Part shown: one piece after another, positions 1-8,878 of the stretch | Layout of the letters: each line of letters opens with the position of its first letter | Numbering within the stretch: the stretch's first letter is position 1 | Source of the DNA: Pseudorhodoplanes sp. | GTDB lineage: Bacteria; Pseudomonadota; Alphaproteobacteria; Rhizobiales; Xanthobacteraceae | Direction: 5' to 3' | Assembly: GCA_019187085.1 (NCBI GenBank) | Contig: JABARS010000002.1 | Span: 1 to 64,000, forward strand | Length of the DNA: 64,000 nucleotides | Program-made: the position numbers and the translations under genes | Notes under the pieces: generated by a model | Seen by the model: the letters and a program-made list of their open reading frames with translations, nothing else | What the model was told of the DNA's origin: nothing | Databases searched by the model: none

Positions 1-495
1 CGCGGAGCGGCGGCCGCGGTGCCGGCCAAAGCGTCCCCCATGCCGCAGACCGAGCTTGCGGCGGCGGCGCCGGTGCTCGCGATTGCGGATTTCGAGGCGC
101 TGGTCGCGCTCGCCGCCGATAACCGCGATCTGCAGATCAAGGCCGCGCTGGAGCGCGATGTGCGGCTCGTCAGTTGCGAGGACGGCCGGCTCGAAATCGC
201 GCTGGCGGCGAGTGCGGCGCGTACGCTTGTCAACGAACTCTCGCGCAAGCTGACCGCCTGGACCGGACGCCCCTGGATGGTCGTGGTCTCGCGCGAGGCC
301 GGGGCGCCGACCCTGAAGGTGCAGGCCGACATGCGCGACGCCGAGCGCAAGCGCGGCGTGCGCGGCCATCCGCTGGTGCAGGCGGTGCTGGAGCGTTTTC
401 CGGGCGCCGAGATCGTCGCCGTGCGCGGCCCCGATACCATGCTTCCCGCCGGCGAGACCGAAATGCCGGACGCCGGCGAGGCCGACGAACAGTAA
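1..495 (+). CDS. dnaX: DNA polymerase III subunit gamma/tau, C-terminal part (5' end outside window)
   Basis: The frame is open from base 1, so this is the 3' end of a longer gene; 164 residues are visible. The visible part matches the C-terminal tau domain of alphaproteobacterial DnaX, the clamp-loader subunit that links the polymerase core to the helicase. It has an Ala-rich linker, then a compact alpha/beta region around the segment [12 protein letters not shown] and an acidic tail. The ATPase domain lies upstream of the window. The identification rests partly on the gene that follows, ybaB, which sits after dnaX in most proteobacteria. Confidence 0.85.
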   Translation, partial: RGAAAAVPAKASPMPQTELAAAAPVLAIADFEALVALAADNRDLQIKAALERDVRLVSCEDGRLEIALAASAARTLVNELSRKLTAWTGRPWMVVVSREAGAPTLKVQADMRDAERKRGVRGHPLVQAVLERFPGAEIVAVRGPDTMLPAGETEMPDAGEADEQ

Positions 496-518
496 AGAGA
501 TGCCGTGAAGGAGGCGAT

Positions 519-839
519 ATGGCTGACATCATGAACATGATGAAGAAGGCCGCCGAATTGCAGGCCAAGATGAAAGCCATGCAAGACGAGCTGGAGACGG
601 TGGCGATCGACGGTTCGGCCGGCGGCGGGCTTGTTTCGGTCACGCTGTCGGGCAAGGGCGAACTGAAGGCGGTGCGTGTCGATGACTCGCTGATGAAGGC
701 CGAGGAAAAGGAGATTCTCGAAGACCTGCTGGTCGCCGCGCATGCCGACGCGCGCCGCAAGTCCGAAGCGGTCATGGCCGAGAAGATGAAAGCCCTGACC
801 GGCGGCCTGCCGCTGCCGCCGGGCCTGAAGCTGTTCTGA
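519..839 (+). CDS. ybaB: YbaB/EbfC family nucleoid-associated protein
   Basis: A 106-residue DNA-binding protein of the YbaB/EbfC family, which forms dimers that bind DNA and the nucleoid. The N-terminus [18 protein letters not shown] and the C-terminal [10 protein letters not shown] are typical, as is the length. The start is fixed by an AAGGAGG ribosome site at 508-514. It lies 23 bases after dnaX and is probably co-transcribed with it. In many genomes recR follows; here the next gene is mobA. Confidence 0.95.
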   Translation: MADIMNMMKKAAELQAKMKAMQDELETVAIDGSAGGGLVSVTLSGKGELKAVRVDDSLMKAEEKEILEDLLVAAHADARRKSEAVMAEKMKALTGGLPLPPGLKLF

Positions 840-866
840 CAGGCGCCCGGCGCAAAACGGCGGCGC

Positions 867-1526
867 ATGACGGCGGAGTATCCACGCACGATCGGATTGA
901 TCCTCGCGGGCGGAATGGCCACCCGCATGGGCGGTGGCGACAAGGCGCTGATCGAGATCGGCGGCCGCACGATCCTCGAGCGCGTGCTCGAAACGCTGAC
1001 GCCGCAATGCGAGCGCATCCTGCTCAACGCCAACGGCGATCCCCGGCGCTTCGCGCGTTTCGGCCTGACGGCGATCGCCGACGACATTCCCGATTTTGCC
1101 GGGCCGCTGGCCGGCATCCTGGCCGGGCTGGAATGGATCGCGCGGCACGCGCCCGGCGTCGCATGGATGGCAAGCGTGCCCGGCGATTGCCCCTTCCTGC
1201 CGCACGATCTGGTCGCGCGCCTGCATGCCGCGCGCACGGCGCAGGACAAGCCGCTTGCCTGTGCGCGCTCCGGCAACTGGCGCCATCCGGTCGTGGGATT
1301 ATGGCCGCTGTCGCTGCGGCACGATCTGCGTAAGGCGCTGGTCGAGGAAGGCCTGCACAAGGTCGAAATCTGGACGGCCCGTCACGGCATCGCCATCGCC
1401 GAGTGGCCGGACGCACCCGTCGATCCCTTCTTCAATGTCAACACGCCGGAAGACCGCATGCGTGCGGCGGCGCTCGTCGCGCAGGACGGCGACGCGCCTA
1501 GCCGCGCTGCGCCGGATCGGGGATGA
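867..1526 (+). CDS. mobA: Molybdenum cofactor guanylyltransferase MobA
   Basis: Transfers GMP from GTP to molybdopterin to make the guanine dinucleotide form of the molybdenum cofactor in the cytoplasm. The N-terminal nucleotide-binding signature LAGGMATRMGGGDKAL is complete, and the metal-binding loop appears as VPGDCPFL. At 219 residues it is of normal length. It starts 27 bases after ybaB and converges on mobB. The nearby molybdopterin hydroxylase at 6495-8834 is a possible client, although MobA enzymes normally serve many proteins. Confidence 0.95.
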   Translation: MTAEYPRTIGLILAGGMATRMGGGDKALIEIGGRTILERVLETLTPQCERILLNANGDPRRFARFGLTAIADDIPDFAGPLAGILAGLEWIARHAPGVAWMASVPGDCPFLPHDLVARLHAARTAQDKPLACARSGNWRHPVVGLWPLSLRHDLRKALVEEGLHKVEIWTARHGIAIAEWPDAPVDPFFNVNTPEDRMRAAALVAQDGDAPSRAAPDRG

Positions 1527-1610
1527 ACGGGACGGTCGGGCCCGGCTTGGGACGATCGGCCGTCAGCGGCGGTCCGGCGGATGCAAGGCACTTGTTGGTC
1601 TATTGCGCCT

Positions 1611-2138
1611 CTACGAAACCTCTTCGGTCGCGACGATCCGTTCGAGCGGGATCGCTTCCGCCAGCAGCACGTCGGCGATCCGCTCGGCGTCGTCGATGTC
1701 GAGCACCGGAAGCTGCGCGCCGGCAACCGGCCCGTCGGAGGCGATGGCGACGATCCAGCTATCGTCCGGGCAGAGCAGCGGCTTGCCGACCTCGGCGCGG
1801 TGGATTTCCAGCTTGGGGATCGGTTCGCGCTTGAAGCCCTCGACGATCACGAGATCGACGTCGGACAGCCGGCCGAGCAGTTCGCGCAGGTGCGGCTCGG
1901 GCGCGTCGCGCAGCTCGTGCATGATCGCCCAGCGCTTGGCCGACGAGATCAGGACCTCGGAGGCGCCGGCCGTGCGGTGGACGTAGGAATCCTTGCCCGG
2001 CTGGTCGAGATCGAAGCCGTGATGGGCGTGCTTGATGGTCGAAACCCGTTTGCCGCGCGCGACGATGCGCGGAATGACGCGCGACAGCAGCGTGGTTTTT
2101 CCCGCGCCGCTCCAGCCGGCGAGTCCGATCACTTTCAT
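1611..2138 (-). CDS. mobB: Molybdopterin-guanine dinucleotide biosynthesis adaptor MobB
   Basis: A P-loop GTPase-like protein that assists MobA in molybdenum cofactor maturation. MKVIGLAGWSGAGKTTLLSR holds the Walker A motif at the N-terminus, and DLVIVEGFKREPIPKLE is the conserved Walker B/EGFK region. I chose the ATG at 2138 because family members begin right before the P-loop and a GAGGA lies just upstream; an ATG four codons earlier (2150) is also possible. The length is 175 residues. It is convergent with mobA, an 84-base gap apart. Confidence 0.92.
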   Translation of the reverse strand: MKVIGLAGWSGAGKTTLLSRVIPRIVARGKRVSTIKHAHHGFDLDQPGKDSYVHRTAGASEVLISSAKRWAIMHELRDAPEPHLRELLGRLSDVDLVIVEGFKREPIPKLEIHRAEVGKPLLCPDDSWIVAIASDGPVAGAQLPVLDIDDAERIADVLLAEAIPLERIVATEEVS

Positions 2139-2504
2139 GGGTCCTCTCATGTGTCCTATCTATATAGCAAAGCGCCGCGCGGTTTCCTTTGCCGGTGCCG
2201 CATTTTTCCGTGCGGGCGGCTGCGACTTTTCGGCCGGGTCGCGGACCGGCGCCCTGGTCCTGTCTTCGTTTTCGGTTCCTCGGCGGGACGCATCCTCAAA
2301 TCCGGATGTGCCGCCTTGTCGAAGCATCGCGCAAGGCGGCGGGCAATGCCTTGACCGCTGGCCGCGCGCGGCGGAAGCCATGGTTCGTTCTGGCCAGGAT
2401 CCCATCGGGGGTCGGGAAACCGCTCGCCGTCACGGCCGGGGTCTGGCGGCTTGACGTGCGCGCCCGGCGACGGGCAGTGTTTTTTCATAGTTGCGGCCTA
2501 TCCC
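2139..2504. other. 366-base gap between mobB and tusA, no clear gene
   Basis: The region separates two divergent genes and should carry both promoters, but I find no convincing -35/-10 pair. A 110-codon reading frame runs on the minus strand from 2488 to 2156. It begins MKKHCPSPGAHVKPPDP and is rich in Pro and Arg. It matches nothing I recognise, has no strong ribosome site, and is more likely chance in GC-rich DNA than a gene. Confidence 0.4.
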
Positions 2505-2729
2505 ATGATCGAAAAAACCATCAATCTGCGTGGCCTGAAATGTCCGTTGCCGGCGCTGCGCACCCGCAAGGCGCTGAAGGCGGTTGCCGCGGGCGACGTC
2601 ATCGTCGTGGAATGCACCGATCCGCTCGCGGCGATCGACATTCCGAACCTGCTGCGCCAGACCGGCGACGCGCTTGAATCGTCGGCCAGCGCCGACGGCG
2701 TCCTGACATTCCGGATTCGCAAGGCTTGA
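2505..2729 (+). CDS. tusA: TusA-family sulfur carrier protein
   Basis: A 74-residue sulfur carrier of the TusA/SirA/YedF family. These proteins accept persulfide sulfur on one Cys and hand it to tRNA thiolation or to molybdoenzyme maturation. The signature GLKCPLPALRTRKAL is intact, with the carrier Cys at residue 13. The ATG at 2505 is chosen because it places the Cys at the usual distance from the N-terminus; an in-frame ATG lies 18 codons upstream. Proximity to mobA/mobB suggests, but does not show, a role in molybdenum cofactor sulfuration. Confidence 0.9.
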   Translation: MIEKTINLRGLKCPLPALRTRKALKAVAAGDVIVVECTDPLAAIDIPNLLRQTGDALESSASADGVLTFRIRKA

Positions 2730-2830
2730 AGCGGCACGCATGATTTTCCGCCGATGGACAGCACGGTCCGTTTCGACGATGGTTCGCGCCGGCCGCACAT
2801 GCGGACGCGGTTTTGCCGGACGATCCTGAC

Positions 2831-4024
2831 ATGAATGCCCAGCGCGCTTCCCAGGCCTTGGCCCGTTTCACCGTTCTCGATCTCTCGCGCGTGCGCGCCG
2901 GACCGACCTGCGTGCGTCAGCTCGCCGACTGGGGCGCCAACGTCATCAAGATCGAGGCCCCCGCGCGCCTCGAGCCGGGTGACCCGATCGGCGGCGCGCG
3001 CCATGCCGGCGATTTCCAGAACCTGCATCGCAACAAGCGCTCGATCACGCTCGATCTCAAATCCGAGGCCGGACGCGAGGCGCTGCTGCGGCTCGTGCGC
3101 AAGGCCGACGTCGTGGTCGAGAATTTCCGGCCCGACGTGAAGACGCGGCTGCGTATCGATTATCCCGCCCTGCGCGCGGTAAATCCGCGCATTGTCTATG
3201 CCAGCATTTCCGCCTACGGCCAGACCGGGCCCTATCGCGAGCGGCCGGGCTTCGACCAGATCGCGCAGGGCATGGGCGGGCTGATGTCGATCACCGGCCT
3301 GCCGGGCCAGGGGCCGGTGCGCGCGGGCTCCGCGGTCGCCGATGTGACGGCGGGGCTGTTCGCCGCGCTCGGCGTGATGGTGGCGCTGCTCGAACGCGAG
3401 ACGTCGGGCGAGGGGCAGTTCGTGGAGACCTCGCTGCTCGAAGCGCAGATTTTCAGCCTCGACTTCCAGGCCGCGCGCTGGCTGATCGACCGCGTGGTGC
3501 CGAAGCAGGCCGGCAACAATCATCCGACCAGCATTCCGACCGGCGTCTACAGGACGCGCGACGGCCACATCAATATCGCCACGACCGGCCAGCCGACCTG
3601 GGCGCGCTTCTGCACGGCGATCGGGGCGGAACACTTCATGACGCATCCCGACTATGCCAGCGCCGAGCTGCGCTCGCGCAACCGCGATGCGCTCAATGCC
3701 GAGATCGAAAAGATCATGCAGGAGCGCGGCAGCGCCGACTGGATCGACCGCCTCAATGCCGAAGGCGTCGCCTGCGGGCCGATCTATGCCATCAACGAGA
3801 TGTTCGAGGACCCGCAGGTGAAGCATCTCGGCATCGTCACGACGATGCCGACGCCGGCGCGCGGCGCGCTCGACGTCATGCGCCAACCGGTGTCGCTGTC
3901 GCGCACGCCAAGCGCCGTGGTGCGGCACACGCCCGAGCGCGGCGAGCACACGGAAGAAGTGCTGGCCGAATTCGGGTTCACGCCGGACGAGATCGCCGCG
4001 CTGCGCGCGGCCAACGCCCTCTGA
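2831..4024 (+). CDS. CaiB/BaiF family CoA-transferase (family III)
   Basis: A 397-residue class III CoA-transferase that moves CoA between carboxylic acids through an aspartyl-CoA intermediate. The N-terminal Rossmann-like motif (TVLDLSRVRAGPTCVRQLAD) and the PGFDQIAQGMGGLM segment are family hallmarks. The likely nucleophile is the Asp in SAVADVTAG. The start at 2831 is preferred over 2813 because family members begin shortly before the TVLDLSR strand. Twenty-seven bases separate it from the crotonase gene, and an aldehyde dehydrogenase follows, so the three probably form an operon for catabolism of an unidentified acid. Confidence 0.93.
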   Translation: MNAQRASQALARFTVLDLSRVRAGPTCVRQLADWGANVIKIEAPARLEPGDPIGGARHAGDFQNLHRNKRSITLDLKSEAGREALLRLVRKADVVVENFRPDVKTRLRIDYPALRAVNPRIVYASISAYGQTGPYRERPGFDQIAQGMGGLMSITGLPGQGPVRAGSAVADVTAGLFAALGVMVALLERETSGEGQFVETSLLEAQIFSLDFQAARWLIDRVVPKQAGNNHPTSIPTGVYRTRDGHINIATTGQPTWARFCTAIGAEHFMTHPDYASAELRSRNRDALNAEIEKIMQERGSADWIDRLNAEGVACGPIYAINEMFEDPQVKHLGIVTTMPTPARGALDVMRQPVSLSRTPSAVVRHTPERGEHTEEVLAEFGFTPDEIAALRAANAL

Positions 4025-4051
4025 CCAGATGGGCAGAAAGCACCAAACGCG

Positions 4052-4843
4052 ATGACCACGACCGAGAAGATGCTGGCGCGCAAGGACGGCCGCACCGGCT
4101 ATGTGATCTTCAACAATCCCGAGCGCCACAATGCCGTCTCCATGGAGATGTGGGACGCGACCCGCAGGATCCTCGACGGCTACGAGAAGGACGGCGACGT
4201 GCGGGTCGTGGTGCTGACCGGGGCCGGCGGCAAGGCGTTCGTGTCGGGCGCCGACATCTCGAAATTCGGCGCCGAGCGCGCGACGCCGGAAGCGGTCGCG
4301 GCCTACAACAAGATGACCGAGATGGCCTATGGCGGCATCCACGATTTTCCCAAGCCGACGATCGCGATGATCGACGGCTATTGCATCGGCGGTGGGCTCG
4401 GGCTGGCGGCAAGCTGCGACATGCGCATCTGCTCCGACAAGTCGCGCTTTGCGGTGCCGGCCGCCAAGCTCGGGCTGGGCTACGACTATGCGGGGCTGAG
4501 GCGGCTGATCGACATCGTGGGCCCCTCGTTCGCGAAGGAAATCTTCTTCACCGCCCGCCAGTTCGACGCCGAGGAGGCGCACACGATGGGCCTCGTCAAC
4601 CGCGTCGTGCCGGCGGTGGAGCTCGCGAATTATGTGAAGACCTATGCCGATACGATCGCCGACAATGCGCCGCTGACCATCGGGTCGGTGAAGCTCATCG
4701 TCGGCGAGATCCTTAAAGACGAAAGCGCGCGCGATCTCGGAAAGGTCGCGGCCTCGGTGAAACGCTGCTTCGACAGCGCCGACTATGTCGAGGGCCGCAC
4801 CGCGTTCATGGAGAAGCGCAAGCCCGTCTTTACCGGCCGCTAG
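4052..4843 (+). CDS. Enoyl-CoA hydratase/isomerase (crotonase) family protein
   Basis: A 263-residue crotonase-fold enzyme acting on an acyl-CoA. The oxyanion-hole segments are present (AFVSGADISKFG and DGYCIGGGLGLAASCD). Both Glu residues used by classic enoyl-CoA hydratase are absent. The GGGCEL position reads GGGLGL and the QPEILLG position reads VPAAKLG. It is therefore probably not a plain hydratase, and an isomerase, hydrolase or decarboxylase role is possible. It lies between the CaiB-type transferase and the aldehyde dehydrogenase. Confidence 0.9.
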   Translation: MTTTEKMLARKDGRTGYVIFNNPERHNAVSMEMWDATRRILDGYEKDGDVRVVVLTGAGGKAFVSGADISKFGAERATPEAVAAYNKMTEMAYGGIHDFPKPTIAMIDGYCIGGGLGLAASCDMRICSDKSRFAVPAAKLGLGYDYAGLRRLIDIVGPSFAKEIFFTARQFDAEEAHTMGLVNRVVPAVELANYVKTYADTIADNAPLTIGSVKLIVGEILKDESARDLGKVAASVKRCFDSADYVEGRTAFMEKRKPVFTGR

Positions 4844-4928
4844 GGCGGCCGTGGCCGTCGGCACCGCGCGATGCTACAAGCGCGGCGCGGGCAGTTTCCG
4901 TCAATCCCGAGGCATCCCGAGGTACCCC

Positions 4929-6356
4929 ATGTATACCGACCTGCAGCTTTTCATCGACGGCGAATGGATCAAGGGCGGCGGCCGCAAGAGCGAGGACGTG
5001 ATCAATCCCGCGACCGAGAAGCCGCTCGCGCAATTGCCACATGCCGGCAAGGCCGATCTCGACCACGCCCTCGACGCCGCCAGGCGCGGCTTCGCGACTT
5101 GGCGCGCCATGTCGGCCTATGACCGCTGCGCGATCATGCGCAAGGCCGCAAATCTCATGCGCGAGCGCCACGACCACATCTCCAAGGTGCTGGTGCAGGA
5201 GCAGGGCAAGTCCTACGCGGAAGCGCGCGCGGAGACGCTCGTGTCCGCCGACATCATCGACTGGTATGCCGAGGAAGGCCGCCGCTCCTACGGGCGCATC
5301 GTACCGGGCCGCGCCAGGGGCACGCGCCAGCTCGTGGTGCAGGAGCCGGTCGGAATCGTCGCCGCGTTCACGCCGTGGAACTTCCCCGTGCTGACGCCCG
5401 CGCGCAAGCTTGGCGGCGCGCTCGGCGCCGGCTGCGCGATCATCATGAAGGCGTCCGAGGAAACGCCCGGCGCCTGCATCGAGATGGTGCGCTGCTTCGT
5501 CGACGCCGGGTTGCCGAAGGGCGTGATCAATCTCGTGTTCGGGGTGCCGGCCGAAGTGTCGGAGCATCTGCTCGCCAAGGACGCCGTGCGCAAGATTTCC
5601 TTCACCGGCTCGATCCCGGTCGGCAAGCATCTCGCCGTGCTCGCCGCCAAGGGCATGAAGCGCACCACCATGGAGCTTGGCGGGCATTCGCCGGTCGTCG
5701 TGTTCGGCGATGCCGACCCGGAAAAGGCCGCCGACACGATCGCCGCGTTCAAGTACCGCAATGCCGGCCAGGTCTGCATCTCGCCGACGCGCTTCTATGT
5801 GCAGGAGGACGTCTACAGGAAATTCCTCGACCGCTTCACCGAATATGCCAAGGCGATCAAGGTGGGCGACGGCCTCGAAAAGGGCATTACGATGGGCCCA
5901 CTGGCCAATTCCCGCCGGCTCGACGCGATGGATTCCTTCGTCGCCGACGCCAAGCAGCGCGGCGGCAAGATCGTGACCGGAGGATCGCGCCGTGGCAATC
6001 AGGGTTATTTCTACGAGCCGACGGTGATCACCGATCTGCCCGACGACGCCCGGATCATGACCGAGGAGCCGTTCGGGCCGCTCGCGCCGATCGTCACGTT
6101 CAAGACCTTCGACGAAGTGGTCGAGCGCGCCAATTCGCTGCCGTTCGGGCTCGCGGCCTATGCCTTCACGAGTTCGAACGCGACGGCGGCGGCGATCGGC
6201 GACGCCATCGAGTCCGGCATGGTCGGCGTCAACTCGATCGCGATCTCCACGCCGGAAACCCCGTTCGGCGGCGTGAAGGAATCCGGCCACGGCAGCGAAG
6301 GCGGCATCGAGGGCCTGAGCGCCTATCTCAATACCAAGTTCATCTCGCAGGGGTGA
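4929..6356 (+). CDS. NAD(P)-dependent aldehyde dehydrogenase, succinate-semialdehyde dehydrogenase type
   Basis: A 475-residue enzyme oxidising an aldehyde to an acid with NAD(P). The catalytic Glu lies in MELGGHSPVVVF and the catalytic Cys in NAGQVCISPTRF; PWNFPVLTPARKLGGALGAG is the cofactor-binding segment. It most resembles the GabD branch. The ATG at 4929 gives the usual N-terminus (MYTDLQLFIDGEW). It is third in the probable CoA-transferase/crotonase operon. The substrate is not determined. It could in principle act on the semialdehyde of the benzoate pathway, because no dedicated boxD lies in the box cluster. Confidence 0.9.
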   Translation: MYTDLQLFIDGEWIKGGGRKSEDVINPATEKPLAQLPHAGKADLDHALDAARRGFATWRAMSAYDRCAIMRKAANLMRERHDHISKVLVQEQGKSYAEARAETLVSADIIDWYAEEGRRSYGRIVPGRARGTRQLVVQEPVGIVAAFTPWNFPVLTPARKLGGALGAGCAIIMKASEETPGACIEMVRCFVDAGLPKGVINLVFGVPAEVSEHLLAKDAVRKISFTGSIPVGKHLAVLAAKGMKRTTMELGGHSPVVVFGDADPEKAADTIAAFKYRNAGQVCISPTRFYVQEDVYRKFLDRFTEYAKAIKVGDGLEKGITMGPLANSRRLDAMDSFVADAKQRGGKIVTGGSRRGNQGYFYEPTVITDLPDDARIMTEEPFGPLAPIVTFKTFDEVVERANSLPFGLAAYAFTSSNATAAAIGDAIESGMVGVNSIAISTPETPFGGVKESGHGSEGGIEGLSAYLNTKFISQG

Positions 6357-6383
6357 CAGGCCGGCCGCGACTGACCCGATCGG

Positions 6384-6466
6384 TCTCATCCTGAGGAACG
6401 CAGCGGAGCCCGCGTCCGGCCTTACCTTTCGAGACGCGCGGCTTCGCTGTTCGTCAGGAGAGCGAA
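6384..6466. repeat. Intergenic repeat of the CTCATCCTGAGG type (family 2)
   Basis: The stretch begins CTCATCCTGAGGAACGCAG, continues through a GC-rich core with CGAGACGCGCGGCTTCG, and ends near GTTCGTCAGG. Related stretches occur at 13761-13805 and 36443-36545. This type of palindromic unit is widespread between genes in Hyphomicrobiales. It sits between two convergent genes. Confidence 0.6.
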
Positions 6467-6494
6467 AAGAGGCGGACGCGCTGCCTTTCTCCAC

Positions 6495-8834
6495 TTAACT
6501 CTGTTGCGCCTTCCGGCAGGCGCGCCAGATTTTCTCGGGCGTCGCCGGCATGTCCATGTGCGCGGCCGCGCCGTCGGGAATGGCATCGGCGATCGCATTC
6601 ATGATGGCGCCGATCGAGGCGGTGGTGCCCGCTTCGCCGACACCCTTGACGCCGAGCGGGTTGGTCGCGGCCGGCACCGGCAGCATCGCCTCGCGCAGAT
6701 CGGCCGGCATGTCGTGGGCGCGCGGCATGGCATAGTCCATGAACGAGCCGGTGACGATCTGTCCGCTGATCCGGTCGTAGACTGCGTTCTCCAGCAGCGC
6801 CTGGCCGAGGCCCTGCGCCACGCCGCCGTGAATCTGTCCTTCCGCAAGCAGTGGATCGAGCACGTTGCCGCAATCGTCCACCGCAATATAGGCGACGACC
6901 CGCGTCGTTCCGGTCTGCGGATCGATCTCGACTTCGGCGATGTGGCAACCGTTCGGGAACGCTTGCGGGGTGTCGGTCGCGACCTTGGTGTCGAGGTCTT
7001 CGGCGATCGCGCCGGATTTCGCGAGCGCTCTCGCCTGCTCGGCCAGTTCGAACAGACCGATGCGGCGGTCGGTGCCGCTGACTTCGAACACGCCGTTGCG
7101 GTAGGCGATGTCCTTCTCCGCGGCTTCCAGAACATGCGAGGCGATGGCGCGGCCCTTCCGCAGCATCGTCTCGGTCGCGTGCACGGTGGCGCCGCCGGCG
7201 GTGATCGTGGAGCGCGAGGCGACCGAGGGAAAGCCCTTGATCTCGAGGTCGCTGTCGCCGTGGCGGTGGCGGATCCTATCGGCCGGCACTCCGAGGCGCT
7301 GCGCCACGAGGCGCGGGAACACGGTCGCGTGGCCCTGTCCGGTCGACTGCACATTGAGGCCGAGCACGATCGTGCCGTCGCCGGGAAAGGCGAGCAGCGC
7401 GCCCTCGGTCGGCACGCCGCCGGAATGTTCGAGGAAGCAGGATAGGCCGAGGCCGCGCAGAAGGCCTTTCGCTTTCGCCTCCAGCCTGCGTTTCCTGAAG
7501 CCGTCATAATCGGCGAGCGCGAGCGCCTTGGCGAAGACGGCGGGGAAATCGCCGCTGTCGTAGGTATTGCCGACCGCGGTCTTGCACGGCATCGCGGACG
7601 GCGGAATGAAATTGCGCCGGCGCAGCGTGGTGCGGTCGATGCCGGTCGTGCGCGCGGCCTCGTCGATCAGCCGCTCGAGCAGATAGTTCGCCTCCGGGCG
7701 GCCGGCGCCGCGATAGGCACCGGTCGGCATGGTGTTCGTGTAGAGGCAGCGCGTTACCACGTCGATGCGCGGAATGCGGTAGACGCCGGGCAGGCAGCGG
7801 CCGAAATTGATCGTTGCGAGCATGATGCCGGCCGAGGTGATGTAGGCGCCGAGATTTTGTGCGTGGCGCACGCGCAGCGCCAGGAACCGTCCGCGCTCGT
7901 CGAGCGCCAGCTCGGCATCGGTGAGGCTGTCGCGCCCCTGGTTGTCGCTCGAAAACGCTTCCGACCGGCTCGCCATCCAGTGGACCGTGCGCCCGGTCCG
8001 CTGCGCCGCGACCAGAAGCGCGGCATATTCCGGATATACACCGCTCTTCATGCCGAACGCGCCGCCGACATCCTCGGTTACGACGCGCAATCTGTCCTTG
8101 TCGAGATTCATGATCGCGAGCAGCGCGTCGCGAACCGGGCCTGCACCCTGCGTGCCGACGCGCAGGGTGTAACGGCCGCTGGCCGCGTCGTGGCTTGCGG
8201 TCGCGCCGCGCATTTCCATGCTGGCGACGACGAGGCGCTGCTGGCGCAGCGACACCCGCGCGACATGCGCGGCCGCCGCGATGATGGCGGAGACCTCGTG
8301 CGCGTTCGCCTCCGGATCGGCGACGGTGCCCGGCCATTCGACGGCGAGATTGCCGGGAATATCGGGGAACACCAGCGGCGCGTCGTGGCGCTGCGCGTCC
8401 TCGAGATCGACGACGGCTGCGGATTCCGCGTACTCGACCGCGATGCTCTCGGCGGCATCCTGCGCGGCCTGCGGCGAGGTCGCGATCACCATCGCGACCG
8501 CTTCCCCGACATGCACGACGCGCTCGCCGGCCAGCACGGGGCGATGCGACATCAGCGGTTTTGCGCCGCCGCGGCCGGCGACCGGAGGGTGCCGCACCAC
8601 GCTGCCGACGCCGCTCATGTCGGCCGCGGTCAGCACGGCGAGCACGCCGTCCATGCCGCGCGCCGCCGCGGCGTCGAGCGAGACGATGCGGGCCGCGGCA
8701 TGCGGGGATCGCACGAACGCGGCATAAGCCACGTCCTCATGCGCGATGTCGTCGGCATAGCGGCCGCGCCCGGTGACGAAGGCTTCGTCCTCGACCCGGC
8801 GGCAGGGCATGTTGGCTTTGTGCGTTTCGGACAT
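6495..8834 (-). CDS. Xanthine dehydrogenase-family molybdopterin-binding (large) subunit
   Basis: A 779-residue molybdenum hydroxylase large subunit of the aldehyde oxidase/xanthine dehydrogenase family. It has the N-terminal a/b hammerhead domain (GRGRYADDIAHEDVAYAAF), the GAYRGAGRPEANYLLERLID segment, and the C-terminal catalytic-Glu motif GVKGVGEAGTTASIGA. The active-site loop is GAYRGAGR and not the AYxCSFR of form I CO dehydrogenase, so it is not a bona fide CoxL. The usual FAD-binding and [2Fe-2S] subunits are not adjacent. It follows the two CoA-transferase genes by 44 bases on the same strand, so it probably hydroxylates a carboxylic acid or its CoA ester. Confidence 0.9.
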   Translation of the reverse strand: MSETHKANMPCRRVEDEAFVTGRGRYADDIAHEDVAYAAFVRSPHAAARIVSLDAAAARGMDGVLAVLTAADMSGVGSVVRHPPVAGRGGAKPLMSHRPVLAGERVVHVGEAVAMVIATSPQAAQDAAESIAVEYAESAAVVDLEDAQRHDAPLVFPDIPGNLAVEWPGTVADPEANAHEVSAIIAAAAHVARVSLRQQRLVVASMEMRGATASHDAASGRYTLRVGTQGAGPVRDALLAIMNLDKDRLRVVTEDVGGAFGMKSGVYPEYAALLVAAQRTGRTVHWMASRSEAFSSDNQGRDSLTDAELALDERGRFLALRVRHAQNLGAYITSAGIMLATINFGRCLPGVYRIPRIDVVTRCLYTNTMPTGAYRGAGRPEANYLLERLIDEAARTTGIDRTTLRRRNFIPPSAMPCKTAVGNTYDSGDFPAVFAKALALADYDGFRKRRLEAKAKGLLRGLGLSCFLEHSGGVPTEGALLAFPGDGTIVLGLNVQSTGQGHATVFPRLVAQRLGVPADRIRHRHGDSDLEIKGFPSVASRSTITAGGATVHATETMLRKGRAIASHVLEAAEKDIAYRNGVFEVSGTDRRIGLFELAEQARALAKSGAIAEDLDTKVATDTPQAFPNGCHIAEVEIDPQTGTTRVVAYIAVDDCGNVLDPLLAEGQIHGGVAQGLGQALLENAVYDRISGQIVTGSFMDYAMPRAHDMPADLREAMLPVPAATNPLGVKGVGEAGTTASIGAIMNAIADAIPDGAAAHMDMPATPEKIWRACRKAQQS

Positions 8835-8878
8835 GATGATGGGGCGTTGTCTATTGCAGGGCGATGGAAACAGCACCG

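Noticed and set aside
2156..2488. 110-codon minus-strand frame between mobB and tusA
   Set aside because: Pro/Arg-rich, no family resemblance and no good ribosome site; noted only in the gap entry.
2498..4864. 788-codon minus-strand open frame antisense to tusA and the CaiB/crotonase genes
   Set aside because: Composition is His/Arg/Asp-rich shadow coding typical of the antisense frame in GC-rich DNA; the plus-strand genes have clear motifs.
6495..8834. Form I CO dehydrogenase large subunit (CoxL)
   Set aside because: The active-site loop is GAYRGAGR and not AYxCSFR, and coxM/coxS are absent.
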